From assembly GCA_900555355.1 (NCBI GenBank), contig USKV01000008.1, positions 1 through 17,849 of the forward strand: a stretch of DNA of 17,849 bases. The letters are read 5' to 3'. Position 1 is the first letter of the stretch; every line of letters begins with the position of its first letter. The notes below the pieces were generated by a model, which saw only the letters and a list, made by a program, of their open reading frames with translations, was not told where the DNA came from and ran no database searches. The position numbers were made by a program, and so were the translations under genes. This document shows, one piece after another, positions 6,219-14,133 of the stretch. The DNA comes from an uncultured Collinsella sp. (GTDB taxonomy: Bacteria > Actinomycetota > Coriobacteriia > Coriobacteriales > Coriobacteriaceae).

Positions 6219-7403
6219 ATGACCCATTGCAATGACCAGCTCATCGACCAACTGCTCACTCAAGCCGAACAAAAGGGGCGCTGTCTGATTCCCCCGAGCA
6301 CGGCGATCCGAAAAGCGCTCCTTCGGCGCACCGGCGGCACGGTTGTCTCGCCCATGCCGGGGTTGTTTGCGCGAAAAACGCGCTGGGATGAACTCAACCG
6401 AGCGCAACGCCATTGCGAGATTATCCGTGTCCTTGCGATCATCCACCCCGATTGGACGTTCTGCTCGTTTTCGGCAGCTTGCCTGCTGGGGCTCGAGGTC
6501 TCGTGGCGACACCTGAATGTCGTGCATGTTTGCAGCTCGACAAAGCCGTCGGCTCGTCCGGGCGCACATATTCAGCGACACCAGATTGAGCCGGCCGGAG
6601 CAATACGCAGAGCCGGCATATCGGTAACGCCGCCCATCCAAACGGCCACAAATTGCCTGCTGCATACTGGTTTTGTCGACGGCATGCCCATTGCCGATTC
6701 GGCGATCTCAAAGCTCGGCCTTGCGCGGGAACAGCTGATGGAGGCCGTTGAGCAACGAGCGACTGCCCGCAATGGTCGCGCGATTCGTACGGCTCTCACA
6801 ACGCTTCGATATGCCGACGCCCGCGCCGAGAGCGGCGGGGAATCGGTCGCCCGAGCCGTCATGATCGAGACGGGCTTTGCGCCCGACTGGCTTCAATACG
6901 AGTTGACGGACCCCTTCGATTCGGCCAAGCCCATACGAACGGACTTTGCCTGGGAGCGCCAGGCGCGGGAACTCACGCTGGGCGAGCTCGACGGGCTCAT
7001 CAAATATACCGACCAGACCATGCTGGCCGGACGCACCACCGCCGAGGCGCTCGTTGCCGAACGACAGCGCGAGGCGCACCTATCGCTCTACGGTCACCCT
7101 CTGCTGCGCTTTACCATGAACGAGGTCCGCTCGACAGGAATGCTCGCCAAAAAGCTGCAGACGGCAGGCATCCGGCAGACCGCGCTGCCGACATGGCTCA
7201 ACGAGGTGGACCTGCAGGAGCTGCTAGGCCACGCATCGCCAGATCGCATCCCCCTATCTGGGCCGCGTTTTCCCAACGACCACGCCAACGGAAAGCGCGT
7301 CCTAGCCTGGACGCTCAAAACGGGATGCACTTTCCGGATGGCGGGCCTGGCGGAAAGCGTGTCCCGGAATCCCGTCTCAGAGCTGGACAGGCTTTCCGGT
7401 TGA
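6219..7403 (+). CDS. AbiEi-like / DUF559-type protein with PD-(D/E)XK residues
   Basis: A 394-aa protein, ATG at 6219 after a perfect AAAGGAGG (6202-6209). The N-terminal half resembles the AbiEi-antitoxin-like proteins common in actinobacteria (PGLFARK, then PDWTFCSFSAACLLGLEV). The C-terminal domain has a Vsr/DUF559-like nuclease pattern: GGES (Glu209), RTDFAWE (Asp242), GELDGLIKY (Glu256, Asp258, Lys262), and RFTMNEV. The family is taken to be DNA-binding or nuclease-like, of unproven role; no AbiEii toxin partner lies next to it. Oddity: from about residue 348 on, the protein is encoded by the intergenic hairpin repeats that continue beyond the stop, so roughly 47 C-terminal residues are probably an acquired, non-family tail. 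An ancestral stop was likely lost near 7260. Confidence 0.75.
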   Translation: MTHCNDQLIDQLLTQAEQKGRCLIPPSTAIRKALLRRTGGTVVSPMPGLFARKTRWDELNRAQRHCEIIRVLAIIHPDWTFCSFSAACLLGLEVSWRHLNVVHVCSSTKPSARPGAHIQRHQIEPAGAIRRAGISVTPPIQTATNCLLHTGFVDGMPIADSAISKLGLAREQLMEAVEQRATARNGRAIRTALTTLRYADARAESGGESVARAVMIETGFAPDWLQYELTDPFDSAKPIRTDFAWERQARELTLGELDGLIKYTDQTMLAGRTTAEALVAERQREAHLSLYGHPLLRFTMNEVRSTGMLAKKLQTAGIRQTALPTWLNEVDLQELLGHASPDRIPLSGPRFPNDHANGKRVLAWTLKTGCTFRMAGLAESVSRNPVSELDRLSG

Positions 7404-7590
7404 GTCCTTCAGCGGGAACCGCATCCCGGAATAAACACTCAAACTGGGATGCGCTTTCCAAACGACCGGCCAGCGGAAAACGCATCCCATTCTGAGGCAT
7501 GATTCCGAGACGCAGCTTCCGCATGCGGCCCCGTTGGGAAAGTTCATACCGTTCCGAGGCTGGATTCCGGGATGCAGTTTCCGTATGCGG
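7260..7590. repeat. five-copy array of the ~62-bp hairpin repeat
   Basis: Left halves of type GGAAAGCGCATCCC begin at 7290, 7352, 7415, 7475 and 7537 (steps 62, 63, 60, 62). Each is followed after 15-30 bases by an inverted half such as GGGATGCGCTTTCC, so every unit can fold as a hairpin. A preceding half-unit (GCGTTTTCCCAACGACCACG) begins near 7260. The first two units overlap the 3' end of the AbiEi-like gene. The same family is at 5810-5928. Confidence 0.85.
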
Positions 7591-7597
7591 AGGCGCT

Positions 7598-7640
7598 CCA
7601 AACAAAAGGCCCCGACTCGCGATGGAGCCGGGGCCAAAGG
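7598..7640 (-). terminator. intrinsic terminator of the purine operon
   Basis: GGCCCCG (7608-7614) pairs with CGGGGCC (7629-7635), extended by three more pairs across one mismatch. Read on the minus strand it is followed by TTTTGTTTGG. It lies about 70 bases downstream of the xanthine dehydrogenase stop codon and fits the end of the minus-strand cluster. Confidence 0.8.
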
Positions 7641-7704
7641 CACAGCATATGCAGTTGATGTTGAGCGCGAACGGCCCATCAGCAATGGCCGCCCACGCTC
7701 TACC

Positions 7705-10482
7705 CTACCCGCGGTGACGGGCGCGGCTGTAGGGCGTATCCACCATGGGCAGATCCGGACGCAGCTTGCCGTCAAATGCGCGGTAGGCGTTCTGCACGGC
7801 GGGTGCCGTGGGGATCGTTGCGATCTCGCCAATGCCCTTGCCGCCATATGCCACGGGCAGCAGCTCGTCCTTCTCCACGTAAATGGCGTGGATATCCGGG
7901 ATCTCGGGCGCACGGAACAGTCCGAGCGTGCCGTACCTTGCCTGGGGCACGCAGTCCTTGAGCGGCCAGTCCTCGGTAAGCGCATAGCCCATACCCATGA
8001 GCACGCCGCCTTCGATCTGACCCTGGATGGAGATGGGGTTGACCACCTTGCCGGAATCGTGCGCGGCATAGACCTCGCTCACGCGACCGTCATCGTCCAA
8101 AATGACCACATGCGTGGCAAAGCCGTAGCAGATGTGGCTCTTGGGGTTGGGAACGTCGGCGCCCAGTTTGTCGGTCGGCTCTAGGTACACGTAGCCAAAC
8201 TCGCATCCCTCGAGCGCCTTGATGGCGGCCGCGGGATCCTGAGGATGCATGCCCTGGCCGGCGACGAGCTCCTGCGTGTGCAGCTGATAGGCGCGACCGT
8301 CGTCGTACTCGATCTTGACGCCGTCGCCATGCGCGCTCACCGGAGCGGCGGGCGCAGGCTTGCCGGCCTCGATGCCAAGCATGGCATCGCGCAGCAGGAA
8401 GGCGGCGCCGCGCACGGCCTCGCCGGTCACGACCGTCTGACGCGAGCCAGACGTGGTGCCGGAGTCGGGAGCGTTCTCGGTGGAGCACTCGCCGTTGGCG
8501 ATGCAGCGAAGCGGCAGGCCGCATGCCTCGGCAACGTCCTGCAAAAAGACGGTGTTGCAGCCCTGGCCGATGTCGGACGTGGCGGCATAGACCACAGCCA
8601 CGCCGTTCTCGACGCGAATCTTGCAGCGACCGGCATCGGGCAGGCCCACGCCCACGCCGGCGTTCTTCATGGCGCAGGCGATACCGGCGTGTCCGGGATG
8701 CGCATAGTAGGCATCCTTGACCTCGAGCAGCGTCTCCTTAAGCGCCGTGGAGCAGTCGGCAATTTGGCCGTTGGGCAAAACCTCGCCCGGCTCGATAGCA
8801 TTACGGTAACGAATCTCCCACGGATCCAGGCCGACCTTCTCTGCCAGCAGGTCGATCAGGCTCTCGAGCGCAAACTCGGACTGGCAAACGCCAAAGCCGC
8901 GGTACGCGCCGGCGGGCGGGTTGTTGGTGTAGTAGCCAAAACCGCGAATGTCAGTGTTCTGGTACTTGTAGGGGCCGACGGCATGCGTGCAGGCGCGCTC
9001 GAGCACCGGGCCGCACAGCGACGCGTAGGCGCCGGTGTCAAAGTTGATCTCGCAGTCCAGACCGGTAAAGTTGCCCTCGGCATCGCAGCCCAGCGTAAAG
9101 GTACCGTCCATGGCATGGCGCTTGGGATGGAAAGCGAGCGACTCGGCGCGCGTGAGCTTGCACTTCACGGGACGCTGGAACTTATATGCGGCGAGCGCGG
9201 CCAGGTGCTGGATCGAAACGTCCTCCTTACCGCCAAAGCCGCCGCCCACGAGCATGGTCTCGACGACCACGCGCTCGGGCTCGTTGTCCCAGCCAAACAT
9301 GTGGGCACACTCTTTGCGCGTGTCGTAGGCGCCCTGGTCGGTCGACTGCACCTTGACGCCGTTCTTGTACGGGAAGGCGACGGCGCACTCGGGCTCCAAG
9401 AAGGCATGCTCGGTAAAGGGCGTGGTAAAGCGCTGCGTCACGGTGAACGCGCTCTCCGCCAGCGCCTTGGCGGCGTCGCCGCGCGTCACGTGACGGCTCT
9501 GGCACACGTTGTCCTTGAGCTCCACCGTGTTGCCAAAGGCAAAGAAGCTGTCGTGCAGGCGCGGGGCGTCGGCGGCCCTGGCCTCGGCGATGTTGCGCAC
9601 GGGCTCCAGAGGCTCGTAATCGATCTTGACGAGCTTCTTGGCCTTCTCGAGCGTCGCCTCGTCCTCGGCAACCACCAGCACGATGGCATCGCCCACGCAG
9701 CGAGTGATATCGCCCTGGGCGATCATGACGTCCCAGTCCTGGATAAGGTGGCCGACCTGGTTGACCGGCACGTCCTCGGCGCGCAGGATGCCAACCACAC
9801 CGGGCAGGGCCTCGGCCTTGGAGGTATCGATGGAGAGCAAGCGGGCACGCGGATACTTGGAGCGCACGGCGCTGGCGTAGGTCAGGCCCGGCTGGTCGAT
9901 CTCGTCGATGTCGTCGGGGTACTTGCCCTCACCGAGCACCTTCTTGCGCACGTCGATACGGAAGGCGCGCTTGCCCACGCCGTAGTCATCGCCGCGCTCC
10001 AGGTCCTCGTCGATCTGCTTTTCGCCGCGGAGCACCGCAGCGGCCAGCGCAATGCCCTCGATAATCTTTTTGTAGCCGGTGCAGCGGCAGACGTTGCCGC
10101 GGATGGCGTACTTGATCTGCTCCTCGGTAGGCTCGGGATCCTCGGCGATGAGCGCCGCGCCCGCCATGACCATGCCGGGGATGCAAAAACCGCACTGCAC
10201 GGCGCCCACGGCGCCAAAGGCGTACACAAAGGCCTCGCGCACGTCCTCGGGCAGGCCCTCGACGGTCACGATGTTGCGGCCGGCGGCAAGAGCGGTGGTC
10301 AGCACGCACGCCTTGACGGCCGCACCGTCCACATGGATGGTGCAGGTACCGCAGGCGCCCTCGGAGCAGCCGTCCTTGGCGGAGTGAATGTGCAGGTCGT
10401 CGCGCAGATAGCGCAGCAGCGGTTTGTTTTGGGTCGTCGTGTGCTCGACGCCGTTAACGGTAAAAGTGAATTCCTGTGCCAT
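7705..10482 (-). CDS. xdhD: xanthine dehydrogenase, selenium-dependent type (XdhD-like), fused 2Fe-2S and molybdopterin subunits
   Basis: A 925-aa molybdenum hydroxylase that would hydroxylate, or run in reverse on, purines such as hypoxanthine, xanthine or urate. The N terminus carries two [2Fe-2S] sites: Cys39, 44, 47, 59 (plant type) and Cys97, 100, 132, 134. The molybdopterin part follows directly: GGGFGGKED (413-421), YRGFG (527-531), GQG (639-641), and the catalytic Glu886 in GGKGIGE. There is no FAD (CoxM-like) domain, as in E. coli XdhD and the clostridial selenium-dependent enzymes. In that family selenium is a labile cofactor, not selenocysteine, and the frame has no internal TGA. 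The gene lies 12 bases after the polyferredoxin; ATG 10482 has AAGGGA. It is the last gene of the operon. Exact substrate and selenium use are inferred from family and neighbours. Confidence 0.9.
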   Translation of the reverse strand: MAQEFTFTVNGVEHTTTQNKPLLRYLRDDLHIHSAKDGCSEGACGTCTIHVDGAAVKACVLTTALAAGRNIVTVEGLPEDVREAFVYAFGAVGAVQCGFCIPGMVMAGAALIAEDPEPTEEQIKYAIRGNVCRCTGYKKIIEGIALAAAVLRGEKQIDEDLERGDDYGVGKRAFRIDVRKKVLGEGKYPDDIDEIDQPGLTYASAVRSKYPRARLLSIDTSKAEALPGVVGILRAEDVPVNQVGHLIQDWDVMIAQGDITRCVGDAIVLVVAEDEATLEKAKKLVKIDYEPLEPVRNIAEARAADAPRLHDSFFAFGNTVELKDNVCQSRHVTRGDAAKALAESAFTVTQRFTTPFTEHAFLEPECAVAFPYKNGVKVQSTDQGAYDTRKECAHMFGWDNEPERVVVETMLVGGGFGGKEDVSIQHLAALAAYKFQRPVKCKLTRAESLAFHPKRHAMDGTFTLGCDAEGNFTGLDCEINFDTGAYASLCGPVLERACTHAVGPYKYQNTDIRGFGYYTNNPPAGAYRGFGVCQSEFALESLIDLLAEKVGLDPWEIRYRNAIEPGEVLPNGQIADCSTALKETLLEVKDAYYAHPGHAGIACAMKNAGVGVGLPDAGRCKIRVENGVAVVYAATSDIGQGCNTVFLQDVAEACGLPLRCIANGECSTENAPDSGTTSGSRQTVVTGEAVRGAAFLLRDAMLGIEAGKPAPAAPVSAHGDGVKIEYDDGRAYQLHTQELVAGQGMHPQDPAAAIKALEGCEFGYVYLEPTDKLGADVPNPKSHICYGFATHVVILDDDGRVSEVYAAHDSGKVVNPISIQGQIEGGVLMGMGYALTEDWPLKDCVPQARYGTLGLFRAPEIPDIHAIYVEKDELLPVAYGGKGIGEIATIPTAPAVQNAYRAFDGKLRPDLPMVDTPYSRARHRG

Positions 10483-10494
10483 GGTGATTCCCTT

Positions 10495-10974
10495 CTACAC
10501 GCCAGCGGCGATGCCGGTGCGGTCGTGGATGGCGCCATGCGGGCAGACGACGGCGCACATGCCGCACGACAGGCAGTCCGCGCCGTCGATATGGGCGCAG
10601 TTGTCCTCGATGCGGATAGCGCCGGCAGGGCACTTTTTGGCGCACATACCGCAACCGATGCAGCTCGTGTCGCAGATCTTGCGCGCAATGGCGCCCTTAT
10701 CGGTGTTGTTGCAGCGCACCAGAATATTCTGGTAGCCGGGAACAAAGGCAATCACGCGCTGCGGGCACGCCATGCCGCACAGGCCACAGCCCGTGCACTT
10801 GGAGCGGTCCACGCGGGCGACGCCGTCGACCAGCGCAATGGCACCGTGGGGGCAGGCCGTGACGCAGGCGCCACAGCCAATGCAGCCTTCGCTGCAGCGG
10901 GCGTCGCCGCCTGCGGAGGCGCAACCGCTTCCGCAGGCAACGTAGGCCACATTATGTTGAATGGATTTGGCCAT
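10495..10974 (-). CDS. RnfB-like polyferredoxin with four 4Fe-4S motifs
   Basis: A 159-aa soluble Fe-S protein that should carry electrons between YgfK and the xanthine dehydrogenase. Four CxxCxxCxxxC motifs are present: Cys31/34/37/41, 60/63/66/70, 105/108/111/115 and 134/137/140/144. Extra cysteines occur near the N terminus (14, 18, 27) and in the middle (88, 101, 126). The sequence from GCIGCGACVTACP through CNNTDKG to IDGADCLSCGMC follows the ferredoxin part of RnfB, the electron-transfer subunit of the Rnf complex, but lacks its N-terminal membrane helix. The start is ATG 10974. It is 11 bases after ygfK and 12 before the dehydrogenase gene, so the three are co-transcribed. E. coli has a ferredoxin-like ygfS in the corresponding locus. 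Confidence 0.88.
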   Translation of the reverse strand: MAKSIQHNVAYVACGSGCASAGGDARCSEGCIGCGACVTACPHGAIALVDGVARVDRSKCTGCGLCGMACPQRVIAFVPGYQNILVRCNNTDKGAIARKICDTSCIGCGMCAKKCPAGAIRIEDNCAHIDGADCLSCGMCAVVCPHGAIHDRTGIAAGV

Positions 10975-10985
10975 AAGAGACTCGC

Positions 10986-13985
10986 CTATTTCTTAAGAAG
11001 GTACGAATAGTTGTCGCGCACGGCCCTGATGGTCAGGCGGACGGCCTCGGGAAGACCGGTGTTGACGGCATCGACCGAGACGGTGCGGACCGTGCCGGCG
11101 ACGCGGACCTTAAAGTGATCCTCGTCCACGGCCAGGAAGCCCTCATTCTCGGAGTTCTCCATGTCCTCCTCGCTCCAGAACAGGGTGAGCTTGTCCTTGT
11201 AGGGACGGCCCTCCTGGTAGGGGCAGAACACGGCGCAGTTGCCGCACTCGTTGCACATGCCATCGACATGGACGACCTGATGCTTGGCCAGGCCCGGCAC
11301 CTTAATGGCCACGTTGGCGCGGTTGGGGCACACGTCGCAGCAGACCTCGCACACCGAGCCGCAGCCCAGGCAGCGGGTCTTGGTGCAGTTGCGCTTGTCG
11401 CGGCACAGCGACCCCTTGCGCTCGTAGCAGGTGTCCTCGCGACCGGCCTGCTCGTTGCAGTCGGCGTACTTGTTAAAGTCCACGCCGGCGATGGCACGGG
11501 CGACCTCGGCGGCGTCGGCGATGGCCTCGACCACGGTGGCAGGACCGCGGCGGCAGTCGCCCGCAGCCCAGACGCCCTCGACACCGGTGGAGGTGGCGGC
11601 AAGGCGGCCGCGACGGTCGTGCTCGACGCCCGCGGCGTCGTACAGGCTGGCATCGACGCCCTCGCCCACGGCGCAGATCACCGTGGTGGCGGAAAGCTCG
11701 ACGGTCTCACCCGTGGCGACGGGGCTGCGACGGCCGCTTGCATCCGGCTCGCCAAGCTCCATAACGTCGCAGGTCAGCACGGCGCCGTTGAGTGCCTTGG
11801 GCGCCAGCAGCTCGCAGAACTCAACGCCGTCGGCAAGAGCGAGATCGAGCTCTTCCTCGTCGGCGGGCATCTGCTTCTTGGTGCGGCGATACACCAGGCG
11901 CACGTTCTTCACACCAGCCAGGCGCTTGGCCACGCGAGCCGCGTCCATGGCGGTGTTGCCGGCGCCAATGACTACGACGTCCTCGCCCAGCTCGAGCTTC
12001 TCGCCCTTCTTGGCAGCCTCGAGGAACTCCAGTACATCGAGCTCGGCACCCTCGCCCAGGCCCGCAGAGCCGGGCATCCAGGCACCGGTGGCCACGACAA
12101 CGTCGGTAAAGCCCTGAGCCTTGAGCTCGTCGATGGACTCCACGCGAGCATTGAGCTGCACCTTGGCGCCAAAGGCCAGGCAGAGCTCGGCGTCGTGGGA
12201 GATATCGTCGCTGGCGATACGGAACTCGGGGATCACGTGACGGACCACGCCGCCGAGCGAGTCGCGGGCCTCGAAGATGGTGACGGACACGCCGGCGCGC
12301 GTCAGGAAGAACGCCGTCGCCAGTCCGGCCGGGCCGCCGCCGATAACGGCTACGTTGTGCTCGCCGTCGTTGGCGATGGCCTGGGCGCGCAGCTTGGGCA
12401 GCACGGCGGTCATGGCCTCGCGGGCGGCCTTGAGCTTGCTGGCGCGAATCTGGGCGCCCTCGGGCTCGTAGAACGCACGCTCGCAGGCACGGCCGCAGGG
12501 ATGCGGGCAGATGGTGCCGGTAATGAACGGCAGGGCGTTGCGCTCGATGATGATGTTGAGTGCGTCCTCGTAGCGGCCCTCGTCAACAGCCGCCAGATAG
12601 GCGGGAATATCCTGCTGGATGGGGCAGCTCGTGCGGCACGGCGTGGTAAAGCAGTCGGAAAGCGGGCTCTTGCCGGCGACCTTGCGGTCGGGCAGCGGGC
12701 GCAGCGGCTTCTTGTAGAGCGGGTTGGTGAGCGAGTCGGTCTGAATCGCGGTCACGGCCTCGAGAGAGACGCCCGCGAACGGCTTGCCATCCAGGTCGGC
12801 AAACTCGCCGGCCATCTGGCTAAAGCGCTCGTAGCCACCGGGCTTGAGCACGTCGGTCGCCAGGGTAACGGGCCAAATGCCGGCATCGTACAGGGCGCGG
12901 ATGTTGTAGACCGTGGCACCGCCGGAGTAGCTGATGCGCAGCTTGCCATCGAACTGCTCGGTAATGCGACGGGCGGCCTCGATGGTCAGCGAGAACAGCG
13001 AACGGCCGGACATGTACATCTCGGTGGAGGGCAGCTCGTTTCTCGTCACGTCGACGGGGAACGTGTTGGTCAGCTTGACGCCAAACTCCAGGCCGCGCTC
13101 GGCGCACAGGGCAATCAGGCGCTCGAACATAGGCACGGCATCGGCCCACTGCAGATCCTCGCGGAAGTGCGTGTCATCGAAGACGATGTAGTCAAAGCCC
13201 AGCTCGTTCAGACGCTGGCGGGCAAACTCATAGCCCAGCAGCGTGGGGTTGCACTTGATGTAGGTGTTGAGGCCCTTCTCGGTAATCAGATAGGTCGCGA
13301 TGCGCTCGATCTCCGCCGGCGGGCAGCCGTGCAGGGTGGACTCGGTGATGGAGTTGGAAACGCGCGCCGGGATGGACTCGACAAACGCGGCATCGACATG
13401 CTCAAACTTGTCCAGGTTAGCGAGCGCCCACGTGCGGCACTCGTTCCAGACGTCGGAGCCGCTGGCGTCCTTCATGCCCTCGATGTAGGCGTCGACCTTG
13501 GGGCTCTTGATGCCCTCCAGGTCATAACCCACGGACATGTTGAAGACAAAGCCGTCCGGGCTGCCCAGGCCGTACTCGCGAGCGATCAGGTGGCAGGCAA
13601 ACCATGCCTTCACGTACTCGGCAAAAGCCTGCGGAACCTCGAGCTCGGTCGACCACTCGCAGTTGTAGCACTCGTCCTGCGCCACAATGCAGGGCTTGTT
13701 GACACACTTGGAGAGCTCCTCGCCGTCCATAACCTGAACGGTCTTGAGCTCAAAGAAGCGAGAACCGGCCACGTAGGATGCCACGATGTTCTGGGCAAGC
13801 TGCGTGTTGGGGCCGGCGGCCGGGCCAAACGGAGTCTCGATGCGCTCGTCAAAAATGGGAAGCGCGCCCTTCTGGTTGGTCGTGACCATCTTGCGCACGC
13901 CAAAGACGGCGCACTGAGTCTTGTGCTCCTCGATGATCCAGTTCATCAGCTGCGAAAACGGGATCGGCCTCATGATGTCGCTCAT
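10986..13985 (-). CDS. ygfK: YgfK, flavin/Fe-S oxidoreductase (annotated putative selenate reductase subunit)
   Basis: A 999-aa protein, close to the ~1030 aa of E. coli YgfK. ATG 13985 is chosen for its AGAGAGGAG site; an upstream frame to 14108 encodes only an Arg-rich unconserved stretch. Three parts are visible. Residues 1 to ~430 look like a dihydroorotate-dehydrogenase-type barrel (PFGPAAGP; HGCPP at 219-223; KCNPTLLG at 244-251; ISYSGGA near 351). The middle is GltD/PreT-like: Cys445/450/454 and Cys493/497/501 for Fe-S clusters, an FAD dinucleotide motif VIGGGPAG (about 547-554), a second NAD(P)H motif VIGAGNTAMD, and AAGDCRRG near 807. The C terminus has ferredoxin motifs including CLGCGSVCEVC and Cys911/914/917/921. 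The combination recalls dihydropyrimidine dehydrogenase, so ring reduction of a purine is plausible. It is part of the purine/urate cluster of gut anaerobes. Confidence 0.92.
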   Translation of the reverse strand: MSDIMRPIPFSQLMNWIIEEHKTQCAVFGVRKMVTTNQKGALPIFDERIETPFGPAAGPNTQLAQNIVASYVAGSRFFELKTVQVMDGEELSKCVNKPCIVAQDECYNCEWSTELEVPQAFAEYVKAWFACHLIAREYGLGSPDGFVFNMSVGYDLEGIKSPKVDAYIEGMKDASGSDVWNECRTWALANLDKFEHVDAAFVESIPARVSNSITESTLHGCPPAEIERIATYLITEKGLNTYIKCNPTLLGYEFARQRLNELGFDYIVFDDTHFREDLQWADAVPMFERLIALCAERGLEFGVKLTNTFPVDVTRNELPSTEMYMSGRSLFSLTIEAARRITEQFDGKLRISYSGGATVYNIRALYDAGIWPVTLATDVLKPGGYERFSQMAGEFADLDGKPFAGVSLEAVTAIQTDSLTNPLYKKPLRPLPDRKVAGKSPLSDCFTTPCRTSCPIQQDIPAYLAAVDEGRYEDALNIIIERNALPFITGTICPHPCGRACERAFYEPEGAQIRASKLKAAREAMTAVLPKLRAQAIANDGEHNVAVIGGGPAGLATAFFLTRAGVSVTIFEARDSLGGVVRHVIPEFRIASDDISHDAELCLAFGAKVQLNARVESIDELKAQGFTDVVVATGAWMPGSAGLGEGAELDVLEFLEAAKKGEKLELGEDVVVIGAGNTAMDAARVAKRLAGVKNVRLVYRRTKKQMPADEEELDLALADGVEFCELLAPKALNGAVLTCDVMELGEPDASGRRSPVATGETVELSATTVICAVGEGVDASLYDAAGVEHDRRGRLAATSTGVEGVWAAGDCRRGPATVVEAIADAAEVARAIAGVDFNKYADCNEQAGREDTCYERKGSLCRDKRNCTKTRCLGCGSVCEVCCDVCPNRANVAIKVPGLAKHQVVHVDGMCNECGNCAVFCPYQEGRPYKDKLTLFWSEEDMENSENEGFLAVDEDHFKVRVAGTVRTVSVDAVNTGLPEAVRLTIRAVRDNYSYLLKK

Positions 13986-14060
13986 AATGAGCTCCTCTCT
14001 GTAACGCCCGGCGAGACCGCGCGGCGGGCGCAAATACGGTGTAGCGCTAGCACAGCGCCG

Positions 14061-14119
14061 GCGACCCCGCGGAGGTCGCCTATACGCGCGTCGGATGCGG
14101 CGAAACATTCGGCGCGCGT
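14061..14119 (-). other. hairpins in the ssnA-ygfK spacer
   Basis: The 148-base spacer holds two inverted repeats: 14084-14097 with 14106-14119 (14 positions; two mismatches as G-U on plus, A-C on the minus transcript) and 14061-14066 with 14074-14079. No T-run follows, so termination is unlikely. An mRNA processing or stabilising role between ssnA and ygfK is possible. Confidence 0.4.
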
Positions 14120-14133
14120 GAATCTACTTGTAA

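Noticed and set aside
7260..7590. CRISPR array or insertion sequence
   Set aside because: The repeated halves are inverted, spacers are themselves similar and variable in length, and no transposase is encoded.
7705..10482. Selenocysteine in the xanthine dehydrogenase
   Set aside because: No in-frame TGA. Selenium in this family is a labile cofactor, so sequence alone cannot show its use.
13986..14108. 41-residue N-terminal extension of YgfK
   Set aside because: Arg/Pro-rich, unlike the family, and covers a hairpin-rich spacer; ATG 13985 has a strong ribosome site and gives the family N terminus.
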